The notes beneath the pieces are model-generated. The model made no database searches, was not told the DNA's origin, and saw only the letters and a list, made by a program, of their open reading frames with translations. The translations under genes were made by a program, and so were the position numbers. Below are positions 18,382 through 27,201 of a stretch of 64,000 bases of DNA, piece by piece. The first letter of the stretch is position 1, and every line of letters begins with the position of its first letter. The DNA is from Collinsella ureilytica. GTDB lineage: Bacteria; Actinomycetota; Coriobacteriia; Coriobacteriales; Coriobacteriaceae. The DNA is taken from positions 310,001-374,000 of the forward strand of contig NZ_JAIMFO010000004.1 of the NCBI RefSeq assembly GCF_019795105.1, in the 5' to 3' direction.

Positions 18382-19308
18382 TTAGGAAGGTAGACCCGCA
18401 CGGGGCAGATCGCGGTGTGAAATGCCGACGTGATACTGATGGCGCTCAAGATAGCGAGCCGTTGCCTCAGCAATTGCAACTGAGCGGTGCTGGCCTCCCG
18501 TGCATCCAATACCAATGGAGAGCTGGGGCTTTCCTTCCGCAATATAGCCAGGCATCACCGCATCAAGCAGGCGAAACCACGCATCCAAAAAGTCTTTTGT
18601 CTTGGGGTGCTCAAGCACAAAGGTAGACACGCGCTCATCAAGACCCGTCAGCGGCCGCATTTCTGGGTCATAAAATGGATTGGGCAAGAAACGCACGTCG
18701 ATCATGAGATCTGCCTCAACGGGCATACCGTGCTTAAAGCCAAAGGAAAAGACATGTACATCCATAAGCTCTTGGTCACTCAGCTCTGAGAATGCATTCC
18801 GTAAGCGCGTTCTAAGGGCTGAGGTGCGAAGCCTACTCGTATCAATCACCATATCGGCGCGCTCTTTGACACTTCTGAGCTGGACACGCTCGCGCTGAAT
18901 CGCATCGGCTGTGGTCTCACTATTGCCCGCCAAAGGATGCCGGCGACGGTTCTCGCTATACCGGCGGATCAAAACCTCATCAGAGGCTTCCAAAAAGACA
19001 ATGCGACAAGACAGCTCATGTTCCTCAAGGCTCTTTATGACATCGAGCAACTCGTCGAACAGGCCCTGGCTTCTGAGATCGCAGGTTACTGCCAAGTGGC
19101 GACCAATGCCGGAATTGATTCCGATGACGCCCGCCAACTGCAAGATCAAGCGCGGCGGCAAATTATCAATACAAAAATAGCCCATGTCCTCAAAGACATG
19201 CATGGCTTGGGTTCTGCCCGAGCCAGACATGCCAGTGATGATCACGATATCAGGGGCGTTACCGGTAGCCTCCGAAATAGTGAGAGGCTTGCTCGGAATA
19301 ACTGGCAT
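18382..19308 (-). CDS. rapZ: RapZ RNA adaptor/nucleotide-binding protein
   Basis: RapZ (YvcJ), 308 residues, a P-loop protein; in E. coli it delivers small RNAs to RNase E to control glmS, while in Gram-positives its target is less clear. Walker A is ITGMSGSGRTQA (26-33), with RapZ motifs FEDMGYFCIDNLPPRLI and the C-terminal IGIGCTGGQHRSVAIAE. Most P-loops of the family have GxGKS; here the lysine position is Arg (GSGRT), as in many actinobacterial RapZ. The ATG follows GGAGG. It begins the rapZ-yvcK-whiA chain; nanE lies 356 bp upstream. Confidence 0.95.
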   Translation of the reverse strand: MPVIPSKPLTISEATGNAPDIVIITGMSGSGRTQAMHVFEDMGYFCIDNLPPRLILQLAGVIGINSGIGRHLAVTCDLRSQGLFDELLDVIKSLEEHELSCRIVFLEASDEVLIRRYSENRRRHPLAGNSETTADAIQRERVQLRSVKERADMVIDTSRLRTSALRTRLRNAFSELSDQELMDVHVFSFGFKHGMPVEADLMIDVRFLPNPFYDPEMRPLTGLDERVSTFVLEHPKTKDFLDAWFRLLDAVMPGYIAEGKPQLSIGIGCTGGQHRSVAIAEATARYLERHQYHVGISHRDLPRAGLPS

Positions 19309-19664
19309 ATGACCTCCTCGGCCGTGGCGGATGAGCTTCAGTATACCCTGATGCTACGCATGCGGCAGAGAAGCCGGTGATCACGGGGTGAGAGCCCCTT
19401 CTTGCCGAGTGGCTCGAACCGGCAAAGATACGAAAGAGCTGAACGGTCAAACAGGTACTCGCTGCTAAACCGTCCAGCTCTTCTAGGCGCTCATTAAGGC
19501 TATCGAGCGATCGCCGCTCAAATCGCCCAGCTCTCTTAGGCTTGCTTCAAGGCTAACGGGCGATCGCCGCTCAAACCGTCCAGCTCTTTCAGACTTACCT
19601 CAAGGTTATCCAAACGCCTCAGTGATACTCACTCAAAGGGTACAAGCGCCTACCGTGCACCACC
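19309..19664. repeat. 53-bp tandem repeats between nanE and rapZ
   Basis: Three well aligned 53-bp units occupy 19455-19507, 19508-19560 and 19561-19613, each with GCTCAAA..GCCCAGCTCT-like and CTTCAAGG blocks. A weaker fourth unit runs toward the nanE stop. An inverted copy of the core (AGAGCTGAACGGT at about 19434-19446) could pair with the first unit (ACCGTCCAGCTCT) to form a 13-bp stem with one mismatch. No gene was seen. The array may act as an attenuator or simply be a decayed duplication. Confidence 0.8.
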
Positions 19665-20345
19665 TCACTGCATGGCCTCTGCAAACCAGCTGGTAATTGA
19701 GGTTGGGTGCGTAATGGCCGTTCCCACCACAACTGCCCAGGCACCGGCTGCATGCGCTTGACGCGCATCTTCTGCCGTATGCACGCGACCCTCACAAATG
19801 ACAGGAACATCTGGAAAAACCGAGGTTGCGCGGCGGAGAAGTTCTAGATCTGGACCGTCTGCCATCGTGCAGTCCGTTGCAGCAACTCCGTGGCTCAAGG
19901 TTGTTGAGACAAGATCAAAGCCCAAATCTACCGCCGCTTCAATGTCTTCAAAGGTCATGCAATCGGCCATCGCGAAGGCTCCCGCCTCTTTGATTGCATC
20001 TAAGGTTTCGCACAACGGCCTGCCATCAGGGCGCGGACGCCCGGTCGCATCAACGGCAACAATATCGGCACCAGCATGTACGCAGGCAAGGGCGTGGCGA
20101 CGAGTTGGCGTAATGTACACGCCCTCGTGACCGTCTTTCCAAAGGCCAATCACCGGAACCTCGACCCTGCCCTTAATAGCAGCAATATCGGCAAGACCCT
20201 GGCAACGAATAGCCGCAGCGCCACCGAGCTCGCATGCACGCGACATGGCTGCCATAATCTCAGGGGTTCGGAGTGGCTCGCCTGGGTATGCCTGCACGCT
20301 TACGATCAGCTTTCCTTTGAGCTCCTCAATTAATGCATGTGGCAT
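19665..20345 (-). CDS. nanE: N-acetylmannosamine-6-phosphate 2-epimerase
   Basis: Converts ManNAc-6-P to GlcNAc-6-P, the step that joins sialic acid or ManNAc breakdown to amino-sugar catabolism. The 226-residue TIM barrel has the NanE features ALIEELKGKLIVSVQAYPGE, PVIGLWKDGHEGVYITPT, ADIVAVDATGRPRP, ADCMTFEDIEAA and VICEGRVHTAEDARQAHAAG. I prefer the ATG at 20345 because AAGGG is about nine bases upstream; an ATG at 20354 sits directly on that site. It is 39 bp after a PTS permease gene and has no nanA or nanK nearby, so the PTS may bring in ManNAc directly as ManNAc-6-P. Confidence 0.93.
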   Translation of the reverse strand: MPHALIEELKGKLIVSVQAYPGEPLRTPEIMAAMSRACELGGAAAIRCQGLADIAAIKGRVEVPVIGLWKDGHEGVYITPTRRHALACVHAGADIVAVDATGRPRPDGRPLCETLDAIKEAGAFAMADCMTFEDIEAAVDLGFDLVSTTLSHGVAATDCTMADGPDLELLRRATSVFPDVPVICEGRVHTAEDARQAHAAGAWAVVVGTAITHPTSITSWFAEAMQ

Positions 20346-20384
20346 AGCACCCATCCCTTCTCAAACAGCTCATACGCTGCCGCT

Positions 20385-21893
20385 CTACTCTTCAATTCCA
20401 AGCTCGTCCAATATCGCACTCTTATACAGAATAGCCTTGGCTCCAAAGACGGCCTGGATACCTCCATCCACGTCTATCACCCCAGCTGCGCCGAGCTTCA
20501 TCAACAAATCGCGATCCACCTTACTGGAATCATGAACGCCCACACGCAGGCGCGTAATGCAGGCATCAACATCCTCGATATTTTCCGGTCCACCAAGCGC
20601 TGTAATGATCACACGCGCATCTTCTACGAGATTGCTTGCAGCGTTAGGAACAGCCACTGGCGTGGTATCCGTATCGTCATCAGCATCGCGACCAGGGGTC
20701 TTTACGTTGAACTTGGAAACCAAGAAACGGAATGAGAAGTAATAGAGACACGACCACGCTGCACCAAATGGAATCTGCAGCAGCCAATTTGTCTTAGCAT
20801 TGCCCTGTAAGACGCCAAAGAGCAAGAAGTCGATCATGCCGCCAGAGAAGGTATTACCAATGCGGATCTTTAAGAGATCAGCAATGAGGAACGAAACGCC
20901 ATCAAAGAAGGCGTGCAGGACATACAGTGGCGGGCAGACAAAGAGGAACATGTACTCAAGCGGCTCGGTAATACCGGTCAAAAACGACGTTGCCGCTACG
21001 CCAAAGAAAAGACCTGCATACTTGCTTCGACGCTCCTTTGGAATGCAGTGATACATCGCCAACGCCGCACCAGGCAGACCAAACATCATGGTTGAGAAAC
21101 GACCGGCAAAAAAGCGCGTGCCCTCAGTGAACAGACCGGTGTGCGCAGGATCAGCCAGCTGAGCAAAGAAGATCTTCTGAGCGCCAACTACCTGCTCGCC
21201 AACAACGGTTGCAATGCCGCCGAGCTCGGTATACCAAAACATGGGATAAATCATGTGATGCAGGCCAACTGCTCCAGAAAGCCTCATCAAGAAGCCGTAG
21301 AAGAAGGTTCCGATCACGCCAGCAGCAGAGATTGCCTCACCGGCTGCAACAAGCAGCTGCTGGAAGGGTGGCCAGATGAGATAGAAGACGGCACCGACAA
21401 AAATACCGGCAATGCTGGTAACAATCGGCACAAAACGCGAGCCACCGAAGAAGCCCAAAACCTGAGGCAGCTGGATATTCCGATACCGATTATGAAGCGC
21501 TACCGCAATCAGGCCCATCACCAAAGCGCCCACAACGCCGGTATCAATCGCCGCGCCCTCGGGATTGAAAATTGAAAGCAAGGTTGCTGACGAGGTATTC
21601 ATAACCAAATAGCCCGTCACACCAGCAAGAGCTGCTACACCCTTATCGCGCTGGGCCAGCCCAATGCAAAGACCAATGCAGAGCAACATGGCCAAATTGG
21701 AGAACACCACGCCTCCGGCGGCGCTCATCACTTTAAAGATGGCTTGAAGCCAAGACACCGCAAGCGCTGGATACGCTGCAATGGTGCCTTCTGAGCTCAA
21801 GGCACCACCGATGCCGAGCAACAGACCTGCTGCTGGCAAAATGGCGATCGGGAGCATAAAGGCCTTCCCGACCTTTTGCAGATACTTAAACAC
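20385..21893 (-). CDS. PTS glucose/GlcNAc-family IICB permease
   Basis: A PTS permease of the glucose superfamily with IIC membrane and IIB domains, 502 residues. IIC has KYLQKVGKAFMLPIAILPAA, GLHHMIYPMFWYTELGG, FAGRFSTMMFGLPGAALAMY and FLTGITEPLEYMFLFVCPPL. The IIB active Cys is about residue 445 in DVDACITRLRVGV. There is no IIA domain, so one is supplied by another protein. The start is the GTG at 21893, preceded by AAAGGAGAG. Lying between a LicT-type antiterminator and nanE, it probably imports an N-acetylated amino sugar such as ManNAc, though glucose or GlcNAc is possible. Confidence 0.92.
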   Translation of the reverse strand: MFKYLQKVGKAFMLPIAILPAAGLLLGIGGALSSEGTIAAYPALAVSWLQAIFKVMSAAGGVVFSNLAMLLCIGLCIGLAQRDKGVAALAGVTGYLVMNTSSATLLSIFNPEGAAIDTGVVGALVMGLIAVALHNRYRNIQLPQVLGFFGGSRFVPIVTSIAGIFVGAVFYLIWPPFQQLLVAAGEAISAAGVIGTFFYGFLMRLSGAVGLHHMIYPMFWYTELGGIATVVGEQVVGAQKIFFAQLADPAHTGLFTEGTRFFAGRFSTMMFGLPGAALAMYHCIPKERRSKYAGLFFGVAATSFLTGITEPLEYMFLFVCPPLYVLHAFFDGVSFLIADLLKIRIGNTFSGGMIDFLLFGVLQGNAKTNWLLQIPFGAAWSCLYYFSFRFLVSKFNVKTPGRDADDDTDTTPVAVPNAASNLVEDARVIITALGGPENIEDVDACITRLRVGVHDSSKVDRDLLMKLGAAGVIDVDGGIQAVFGAKAILYKSAILDELGIEE

Positions 21894-21937
21894 GATCTCT
21901 CCTTTCACATACCTTTCCTAAACTTGACGCTGACTGC

Positions 21938-22019
21938 GCGGGCGATCAACGAAGCTGCTCGGGGTTTGGATCCTCGTCGCGGGTGATCGGCGAAGCTGCT
22001 CGGGTTATGGATCCCCTCG
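21938..22019. repeat. Two 41-bp direct repeats before the PTS gene
   Basis: Units at 21938 and 21979 share GCGGGxGATC, CGAAGCTGCTCGGG and TGGATCC blocks. They lie directly after the 3' end of licT and before the PTS start. A third, weaker relative follows at 22020-22060, partly inside licT. Confidence 0.75.
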
Positions 22020-22054
22020 TGATCCTCGTCACGCCGCGCACGGAGGCCGCTTGG

Positions 22055-22930
22055 CTACGGATCCCCCTCGCGACGCGCACTGAGACCACCCGATCGTAAG
22101 CGCTCAATATGCATGGCGAGATACATCCGCTCAGTTGGTGGAACAACCTCGTTATGCTCACACTCCACAAACTCAGCTACTGCCTCAGCACAGGCCGCAG
22201 CGTCCCTGTATTCATGCTGCACCATGGCGATGAGGCGGCGGTCTTCTGGCAAGGGCGCCGAATCACAAGACGCACCGCCCACGACGCGCTGGGCAAAGAA
22301 GCGCAAATGAACCATGAAACGATAGTATGCGAGCGACTCCCGGTCGAGTTCAATTTCGAGCATCTCGCTCACGATCGAAACTGCGCGGTGTACGATTCGC
22401 GCCATCTCAGCAGTGCCTTCCATACCCACACCCGTGCCAGCATTCACAAAATGCAAAGCAATAAAGGCAGCCTCATCAGCCGGCAAGCTCACGTCAAAGA
22501 TACGCTCAAGAAACGCGCGCGCGGTTTGTGCGCATTCGAACTCCTCGGGATACACCATCCCGATTTCGAAGGTGAGGTGGTTGGTAACCATAATGCCTGA
22601 CTGGGCACGCTCAACTGCAAAGTGAATATGGTCTGCTAAGGCCAGATAGATGCCATCATCAAGCTCATGGCCAAGACGCAGGCGGGCGTGATCCACAATA
22701 TCGCGAGCCGCATCAAAGTATTCCTCAGGCACCAGCGGTGCCAAATCAACGAGCCTGCGCGAAAGCTCAGGCACATGCTGGGTAAAGAGGCGCTCAACCT
22801 TTTCTGGATCAATCTCATCGCCAAACCGCCGACCAAAGGCAATGCCTTTTCCCATAGCAATGCAGTCTCTGCCCGCCTCATCGACAGCAAGAGCAAAGTT
22901 GTTGTTGAGCACCTTGACGATCGTTAGCAC
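22055..22930 (-). CDS. licT: LicT/BglG-family transcription antiterminator
   Basis: RNA-binding antiterminator that keeps PTS operons transcribed when their sugar is present; 291 residues. The N-terminal CAT domain reads LTIVKVLNNNFALAVDEAGR with AMGKGIAFGRRFGD. Two PRD domains follow, each with phosphorylatable His (HELDDGIYLALADHIHFA and EVVPPTERMYLAMHIERL). PTS phosphorylation of these sets activity. The GTG at 22930 follows GGAG at seven bases. Its own leader contains a promoter, RAT and terminator, so it is autoregulated and, with readthrough, drives the PTS-nanE genes behind it. The symbol is given by family, not by proven orthology. Confidence 0.9.
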   Translation of the reverse strand: MLTIVKVLNNNFALAVDEAGRDCIAMGKGIAFGRRFGDEIDPEKVERLFTQHVPELSRRLVDLAPLVPEEYFDAARDIVDHARLRLGHELDDGIYLALADHIHFAVERAQSGIMVTNHLTFEIGMVYPEEFECAQTARAFLERIFDVSLPADEAAFIALHFVNAGTGVGMEGTAEMARIVHRAVSIVSEMLEIELDRESLAYYRFMVHLRFFAQRVVGGASCDSAPLPEDRRLIAMVQHEYRDAAACAEAVAEFVECEHNEVVPPTERMYLAMHIERLRSGGLSARREGDP

Positions 22931-22949
22931 GAAATAGCTCCAAGCACTG

Positions 22950-23002
22950 AAAACGGACGGGCAACACGGAAAGCGGGTAGAGCCCAACTTTCGGTGTCGC
23001 CC
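22950..23002 (-). terminator. LicT-controlled leader terminator
   Basis: A 15-bp stem (arms at 22988-23002 and 22959-22973, one mismatch and one G-U pair) closes a 14-base loop and ends in GTTTT-like sequence on the minus strand. Its 5' arm overlaps the RAT, so binding of the antiterminator to the RAT would block the terminator. Confidence 0.82.
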
Positions 23003-23019
23003 ATAACCGGTAACGATCC
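22993..23019 (-). promoter_or_regulatory. Ribonucleic antiterminator (RAT) site
   Basis: The minus strand from 23019 to 22993 starts GGATCGTTAC and ends GGGCGACACC. This fits the BglG/SacY/LicT RAT pattern GGATxGTxAC...GGCxxxACC of 27-30 bases. It begins about 12 bases after the predicted transcription start and overlaps the leader terminator. Confidence 0.85.
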
Positions 23020-23037
23020 TCATCAAGTTGTAATGTG

Positions 23038-23066
23038 ATTGTAAAAAGCAAGAGCTACTGCGTCAA
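23038..23066 (-). promoter_or_regulatory. Promoter of licT-PTS-nanE
   Basis: On the minus strand TTGACG (23066-23061) and TACAAT (23043-23038) are separated by exactly 17 bp, a strong housekeeping promoter. Transcription should start near 23031, just before the RAT. Confidence 0.85.
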
Positions 23067-23352
23067 GCTGCACACCGCTCAAAGGTAGTGGCGCGTCGCT
23101 GAGCGTGACAGGTTTGCGATGCGTGCCGCGCTGATCGCAGGTAGCGCTTGGTCGCTAAATGTGGGTCGATTTGTAGCGGTGACGAGTGGCTGAACGCACA
23201 CTAGGTTTCGATGCTGCATGCCGATCACTGACTGCGTTCGGTCACTGGGCGGGGGTTGCCTGAGACACCAGACCGAGCGAGCAACTCCCCTCTATTAGCA
23301 CTTGCCACTTATGAGAATCGCACCAACATGCTCACCGAGCCAAACTCACAGC
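23067..23352. other. Gene-free DNA between the licT promoter and repeat copy 1
   Basis: I saw no coding region or RNA gene here. The sequence is G-rich and contains loosely repeated TCGCTGAGCG/GTCGCTAAAT-like phrases, probably another decayed duplication. Confidence 0.3.
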
Positions 23353-23635
23353 AAATGGATCCCATAACACCCCTTTTCAAGGTGATAGGGGGGTTAGTAT
23401 TAGTACATTTATTACCCGTTAGGCACAGATTTGACGCGAAGTGCGGGCAAACATGCTCCTAACGACACCAAAGTGCACGCTCGAAGAGGTCGGCGTAGAT
23501 CTCTTCGGTGCTGTCCTCGCTTTGCTGCGGAGGCACCTGCGAGATCTCGCCGACCCTCATTCCTTCTCAGCTAGATCACATACGCCGTACAGCTGAAGCA
23601 TGCAGATCTAGCGACTCTACATATCGACAAGCATT
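23353..23635 (+). repeat. Dispersed ~280-bp element, copy 1
   Basis: About 283 bp closely matching copy 2 at 35122-35401 in the same orientation. It opens with AAATGGATCC and a CCCC/GGGG hairpin, then a core found in all three copies (ACAGATTTGACGC...GCGGGCAAA, ending CGACACCAAAGTGCACGC). A 66-base hairpin at 23489-23554 has arms GTCGGCG, AGATCTC, GGTGC paired with GCACC, GAGATCT, CGCCGAC. It ends GACAAGCATT, 14 bp from the MFS stop codon. No transposase is encoded; the function is unknown. Confidence 0.88.
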
Positions 23636-23649
23636 TCCACTGCGAAGAG

Positions 23650-25092
23650 CTATGCCTCATCCTCTGCAGCGCGAGAACGGCTATAAATCATGTTCATCGA
23701 GAGCGCGAAGATGACCATTGCCCCAAGAACAATAGCTCCACCGATCATGAAAACGTTCACGTACGTAGAAGCTAAGCCCGCCGGAGTTCCAAATAGACTG
23801 CCCCCCGACATCGCTCCATTTGCCATCATCTGCCCGAATAAGGCAACGCCAACAGAGCCAGTAATTGCCTGCAACAAATCATTAAAGCCTAGTGCGCGGC
23901 CCGATTCTTCAGCGCTCACCGTCAAGGTTGCAGTATCAACTATCGGCTGGTAGAAGAAGGAGGTGCCAAAATAGTAGAGACACGGAGCCACGCCCAACGC
24001 CCAAATTTCACCATGCTGTATACAAAACGCAACTAAGATCAAACCAAGACCCATGCATGAGAGCGCGAGAATCACCGATGCTTTGCGCCCAATCCTTCGA
24101 ATGATTGGACCAGCACCAAATCCCATAACTGCGGCAAGAATGATTGACCACACTAGCAGATTAGATACTTGAGAGGAATCCAACCCAAATACGTTCATTC
24201 CAATATTGTTGATGCCCGCATTGAGTGTGTAACTAAAGAAGTACCCGACGAAGATCACGACCATGGTCATGGCAAAGGCAGGGTTTGTAAGCATCTTCGG
24301 AGTAATGAAAGGATTGCTCGCTTTATTGATGTAGACAATAAATGCAATGAGCGTTACACCACATGCAACGAGCCAGAACGTTGACATGTCGGTAAAGTAC
24401 ATAGTTACAGATGCTGCAAAAAGACCAATCAGCGTAAACCCGATGCCATCAATGGTTGCCCCCGCAGCATGATCATCTGGAAGATTCTTTGCAAGGATCG
24501 GAATAAAAGGTGCGGCGACAAGACCAATTGCGAAAAGAAGCCGCCAATCGATCAAGGTCATATAGCCAGCAAGGAAGACTCCGAGCGCTGCTGCAAATCT
24601 AAAGACTGCAACAAAAATGCCATACCAAATTACGCGATCTCGCTTCGCAATATATTTAGAAACCAACACCAAAAAGATTGAACCAGAAACTTGCCATCCA
24701 GCTGACTGAATCACACGAGCCGCGATTACAATCCAGATACTCAAATGTCCCAAAAGACCTAAGGCTGAGCCAGCAACGAAAACTATCGTTCCAAGTGTAA
24801 GCATCTTCTTGAGGGATAGGAAGTCGCCGAGCGAGCCGTAAATCACGCATACGATACCAAGGACAATGCCGGGTATCGAAGTGATGAGTGGTGCCAAGCC
24901 AGGCTCCCCCAGCTGCTCACCAATATTGACATAAATCATGCCAAACGCTTGCAGCATAAGAACGCCAAGCGTAAATATAACCAACACGATGGGCACCGCA
25001 ACTTTCGCCATCTTGTTGTATTTCAACCATTCTTCAGTCCCTTCTTCTGGGACTGGAACGCCATTCTGGCGCGTAATAGTTGCGTCAGACAT
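23650..25092 (-). CDS. MFS transporter (DHA2-like, about 14 helices)
   Basis: A 480-residue major facilitator with a 30-residue cytosolic head, then about 14 hydrophobic helices. The motif-A region reads VIYGSLGDFLSLKKMLTLGT, followed by AARVIQSAGWQVSGSIFLVL. Length and layout match drug/proton antiporters of the DHA2 group more than sugar porters. It is the last gene on the minus strand behind the ECF-nucleoside hydrolase operon, 212 bp after the dehydrogenase gene, and may export a base or another end product. Direct evidence for a substrate is lacking. Repeat copy 1 starts 14 bp beyond its stop. Confidence 0.85.
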   Translation of the reverse strand: MSDATITRQNGVPVPEEGTEEWLKYNKMAKVAVPIVLVIFTLGVLMLQAFGMIYVNIGEQLGEPGLAPLITSIPGIVLGIVCVIYGSLGDFLSLKKMLTLGTIVFVAGSALGLLGHLSIWIVIAARVIQSAGWQVSGSIFLVLVSKYIAKRDRVIWYGIFVAVFRFAAALGVFLAGYMTLIDWRLLFAIGLVAAPFIPILAKNLPDDHAAGATIDGIGFTLIGLFAASVTMYFTDMSTFWLVACGVTLIAFIVYINKASNPFITPKMLTNPAFAMTMVVIFVGYFFSYTLNAGINNIGMNVFGLDSSQVSNLLVWSIILAAVMGFGAGPIIRRIGRKASVILALSCMGLGLILVAFCIQHGEIWALGVAPCLYYFGTSFFYQPIVDTATLTVSAEESGRALGFNDLLQAITGSVGVALFGQMMANGAMSGGSLFGTPAGLASTYVNVFMIGGAIVLGAMVIFALSMNMIYSRSRAAEDEA

Positions 25093-25304
25093 CAGAACTC
25101 CTTTAGCTTGCTAGGGATAAACAGGATCAATTCATAAACATGCTCGAATCTTTTTGCAGCGTGGTGGTCCAGTTTTTGTAGATGGGGCATTTACTCCCCG
25201 ATGTTTAGAAATTAAGAGATTCATTCGTCATCCCCCAAAAGACTTACCTAAAAGGAAGCAGTCCATTTTTTTGATTCAACAAGCGCCTCTCTTGTACGTT
25301 CTGT

Positions 25305-26492
25305 TTAGCTGAGATCAGCTCCTTGAGCAGACTGGAGGTAAATGTGTTTGCATGCTTCGCGATTGAGGCGACGCACTGCTCCAATTGCCTGATCTGAACC
25401 CTCAAATGGAATAGCGTCGAGCATCTCTTCGATTCGATCAGTCCTCACACCAAGCTCTTTCATAGAGCAAGGCATACCAAGGGTTCGAAAGAAATTAACC
25501 GTTTGAACAATTGCAGCTTGGGAGCAAGAGGTTTCATTGTTATCGCATACGTTGAAAACTTTTTCTGCAAAGCGAGCAAAGCGCGCGGTATTCGCTGATC
25601 TCGCAGCAACCATCCAAGCCGGCATGATTGCTGAAATCGTTTGCCCGTGCACACAGTCATATAGTGCACTCAGCTCATTTGCCAATAGGTGAGTTGACCA
25701 ATCCTGTTCTCTTCCAACGCCAAGCGTACCGTTTTGGGCGATGGTAGATATCCACATAATTTCAGATCTCATTGCAAGATCTTCTGGATGATTAGCAAGA
25801 GTCTTACCTGCATAAACAATGGACTTCAGGACGCCTTCGCACATACGATCAATAACACCGAATTCAGCACTTTCGTTAAAATAGCGCTCGCAAACATGCG
25901 AGAAAATGTCCACAATCCCATTCGCAGTCTGAGCTATCGGAACGGTACATGTAAGCCCAGGATCCATCAATGCTACTGCCGGACGCATGATTGGATGACT
26001 AACGAGTAGCTTACTTTTTGTCTTATCATCGCTTAATACAGCCACTTGACTTGATTCGCTACCAGCTGCCGGAATAGTAACAACTGCGACTACTGGCAAT
26101 GTGTGCCTCGGAACAGCGGCACCACGAAAGTAATCCCAAACATCACATTCAGAGGCAGCGCCAAGCGCAATCGCTTTAGCAGAATCAATTGCAGAGCCTC
26201 CACCAACTGCAACCACCACGTCAATATGCTGATCGCGAGCCTGCCTTATTCCTTCCCGAACAAGCGATAGTCTTGGATTTGCCTGAACACCATCGAACTC
26301 AAAAACCTCTATGCTAGCTGAATCGAGGATCTTACGAATCTCTTGCAGCAGAGGAATCAGATAGTCCCCCTCTCCGTAATGGAGCATGATCCGCCGAGCG
26401 CCTAATGACTCAAGCTCTTCGCCAATCCGTTGCAAAGCACCTAAACCAAATACAAACCGAGTACCAATCTGTAATTCAAAACTATTCAACAC
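25305..26492 (-). CDS. Iron-containing alcohol dehydrogenase
   Basis: Group III metal-dependent alcohol dehydrogenase related to YqhD/BDH, 395 residues. It has VVVAVGGGSAIDSAKAIALG for NAD(P) binding, the family signature SHPIMRPAVALMDPGLT, and metal ligands Asp195 and His199 in GIVDIFSHVCE with His in STHLLANELS and DCVHG. The start is taken as the GTG at 26492, eight bases after GGAGG; a GTG at 26501 overlaps the site. It overlaps the HAD gene by 11 bases. In this operon it may reduce an aldehyde formed from the imported compound; the substrate is unknown. Confidence 0.9.
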   Translation of the reverse strand: MLNSFELQIGTRFVFGLGALQRIGEELESLGARRIMLHYGEGDYLIPLLQEIRKILDSASIEVFEFDGVQANPRLSLVREGIRQARDQHIDVVVAVGGGSAIDSAKAIALGAASECDVWDYFRGAAVPRHTLPVVAVVTIPAAGSESSQVAVLSDDKTKSKLLVSHPIMRPAVALMDPGLTCTVPIAQTANGIVDIFSHVCERYFNESAEFGVIDRMCEGVLKSIVYAGKTLANHPEDLAMRSEIMWISTIAQNGTLGVGREQDWSTHLLANELSALYDCVHGQTISAIMPAWMVAARSANTARFARFAEKVFNVCDNNETSCSQAAIVQTVNFFRTLGMPCSMKELGVRTDRIEEMLDAIPFEGSDQAIGAVRRLNREACKHIYLQSAQGADLS

Positions 26493-27201
26493 CTTTCCCA
26501 CCTCCTAAAAGAAGCTGTGTAAGCTCTTGAACACTTGTTGCTATGAGATGAGGCTTTGCAGCAATAAGATCACACGGATCTCCATCGCCATATGTCACTG
26601 CAATACTTCTAATTCCAGCAAAATGTGCAGCGTCAATATCAGACGCCGAATCACCTACAACTATTGAGCTATCTTTTTTTACACCCATCCCATCAATAAC
26701 AGTTAAAAAGAGCTCACCCTTCGGGATGTACTCCTCTGGCGTTTTCTCTGCAGAAACCCAGCCATCAAAGAAAGACCCCCATTGCTTCAGCATAAGAATT
26801 CGCTCTAAAGCAGTTAAAGGCTTATTTGTCACGATATAGCTTTTCTGATGCCTCAGCTTTAGCTCTGCCAGCAGTACTTCCATCCCGCCATACAGGATCG
26901 TTTTCGGAAAGTCGCTGAGTTCACGATAGTGATGACTCACATCGGCTTCAAAAGACAACACATCTCGTTCTGCTAAATCAGGGATTAGAAGCTTCGCTAT
27001 CGTTGCTACAGGCAAAGCAAGATATTCTGCACTCTGCATAAACACATCCGGGATCTCTGTTCCCTTTTGCTTTGCCGCAAAAGACAACGAGCCCCAAACA
27101 TCCTCAGCGGTGTTTGCCACTGTGCCATCAAAATCCCAGATCACCAAGTCGAAACTCGAGGCGAACTGTGAACACGTGCTATGTAGGCTATCTATTCTCA
27201 T
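26482..27201 (-). CDS. HAD-family phosphatase
   Basis: Haloacid dehalogenase-type phosphatase of the phosphoglycolate phosphatase/PgmB group, 239 residues. The nucleophile motif is IWDFDGTVANT (Asp about 22), followed by motif II SYIVTNKPLTALE and motif IV VVGDSASDIDAAHFAGIRSI. A helical cap lies between motifs I and II. It starts at the TAATG junction with the nucleoside hydrolase stop codon and ends inside the dehydrogenase gene, so it is translated as part of the operon. A sugar phosphate or nucleotide-like phosphate is a likely substrate; which one cannot be said. Confidence 0.88.
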   Translation of the reverse strand: MRIDSLHSTCSQFASSFDLVIWDFDGTVANTAEDVWGSLSFAAKQKGTEIPDVFMQSAEYLALPVATIAKLLIPDLAERDVLSFEADVSHHYRELSDFPKTILYGGMEVLLAELKLRHQKSYIVTNKPLTALERILMLKQWGSFFDGWVSAEKTPEEYIPKGELFLTVIDGMGVKKDSSIVVGDSASDIDAAHFAGIRSIAVTYGDGDPCDLIAAKPHLIATSVQELTQLLLGGGKGVE

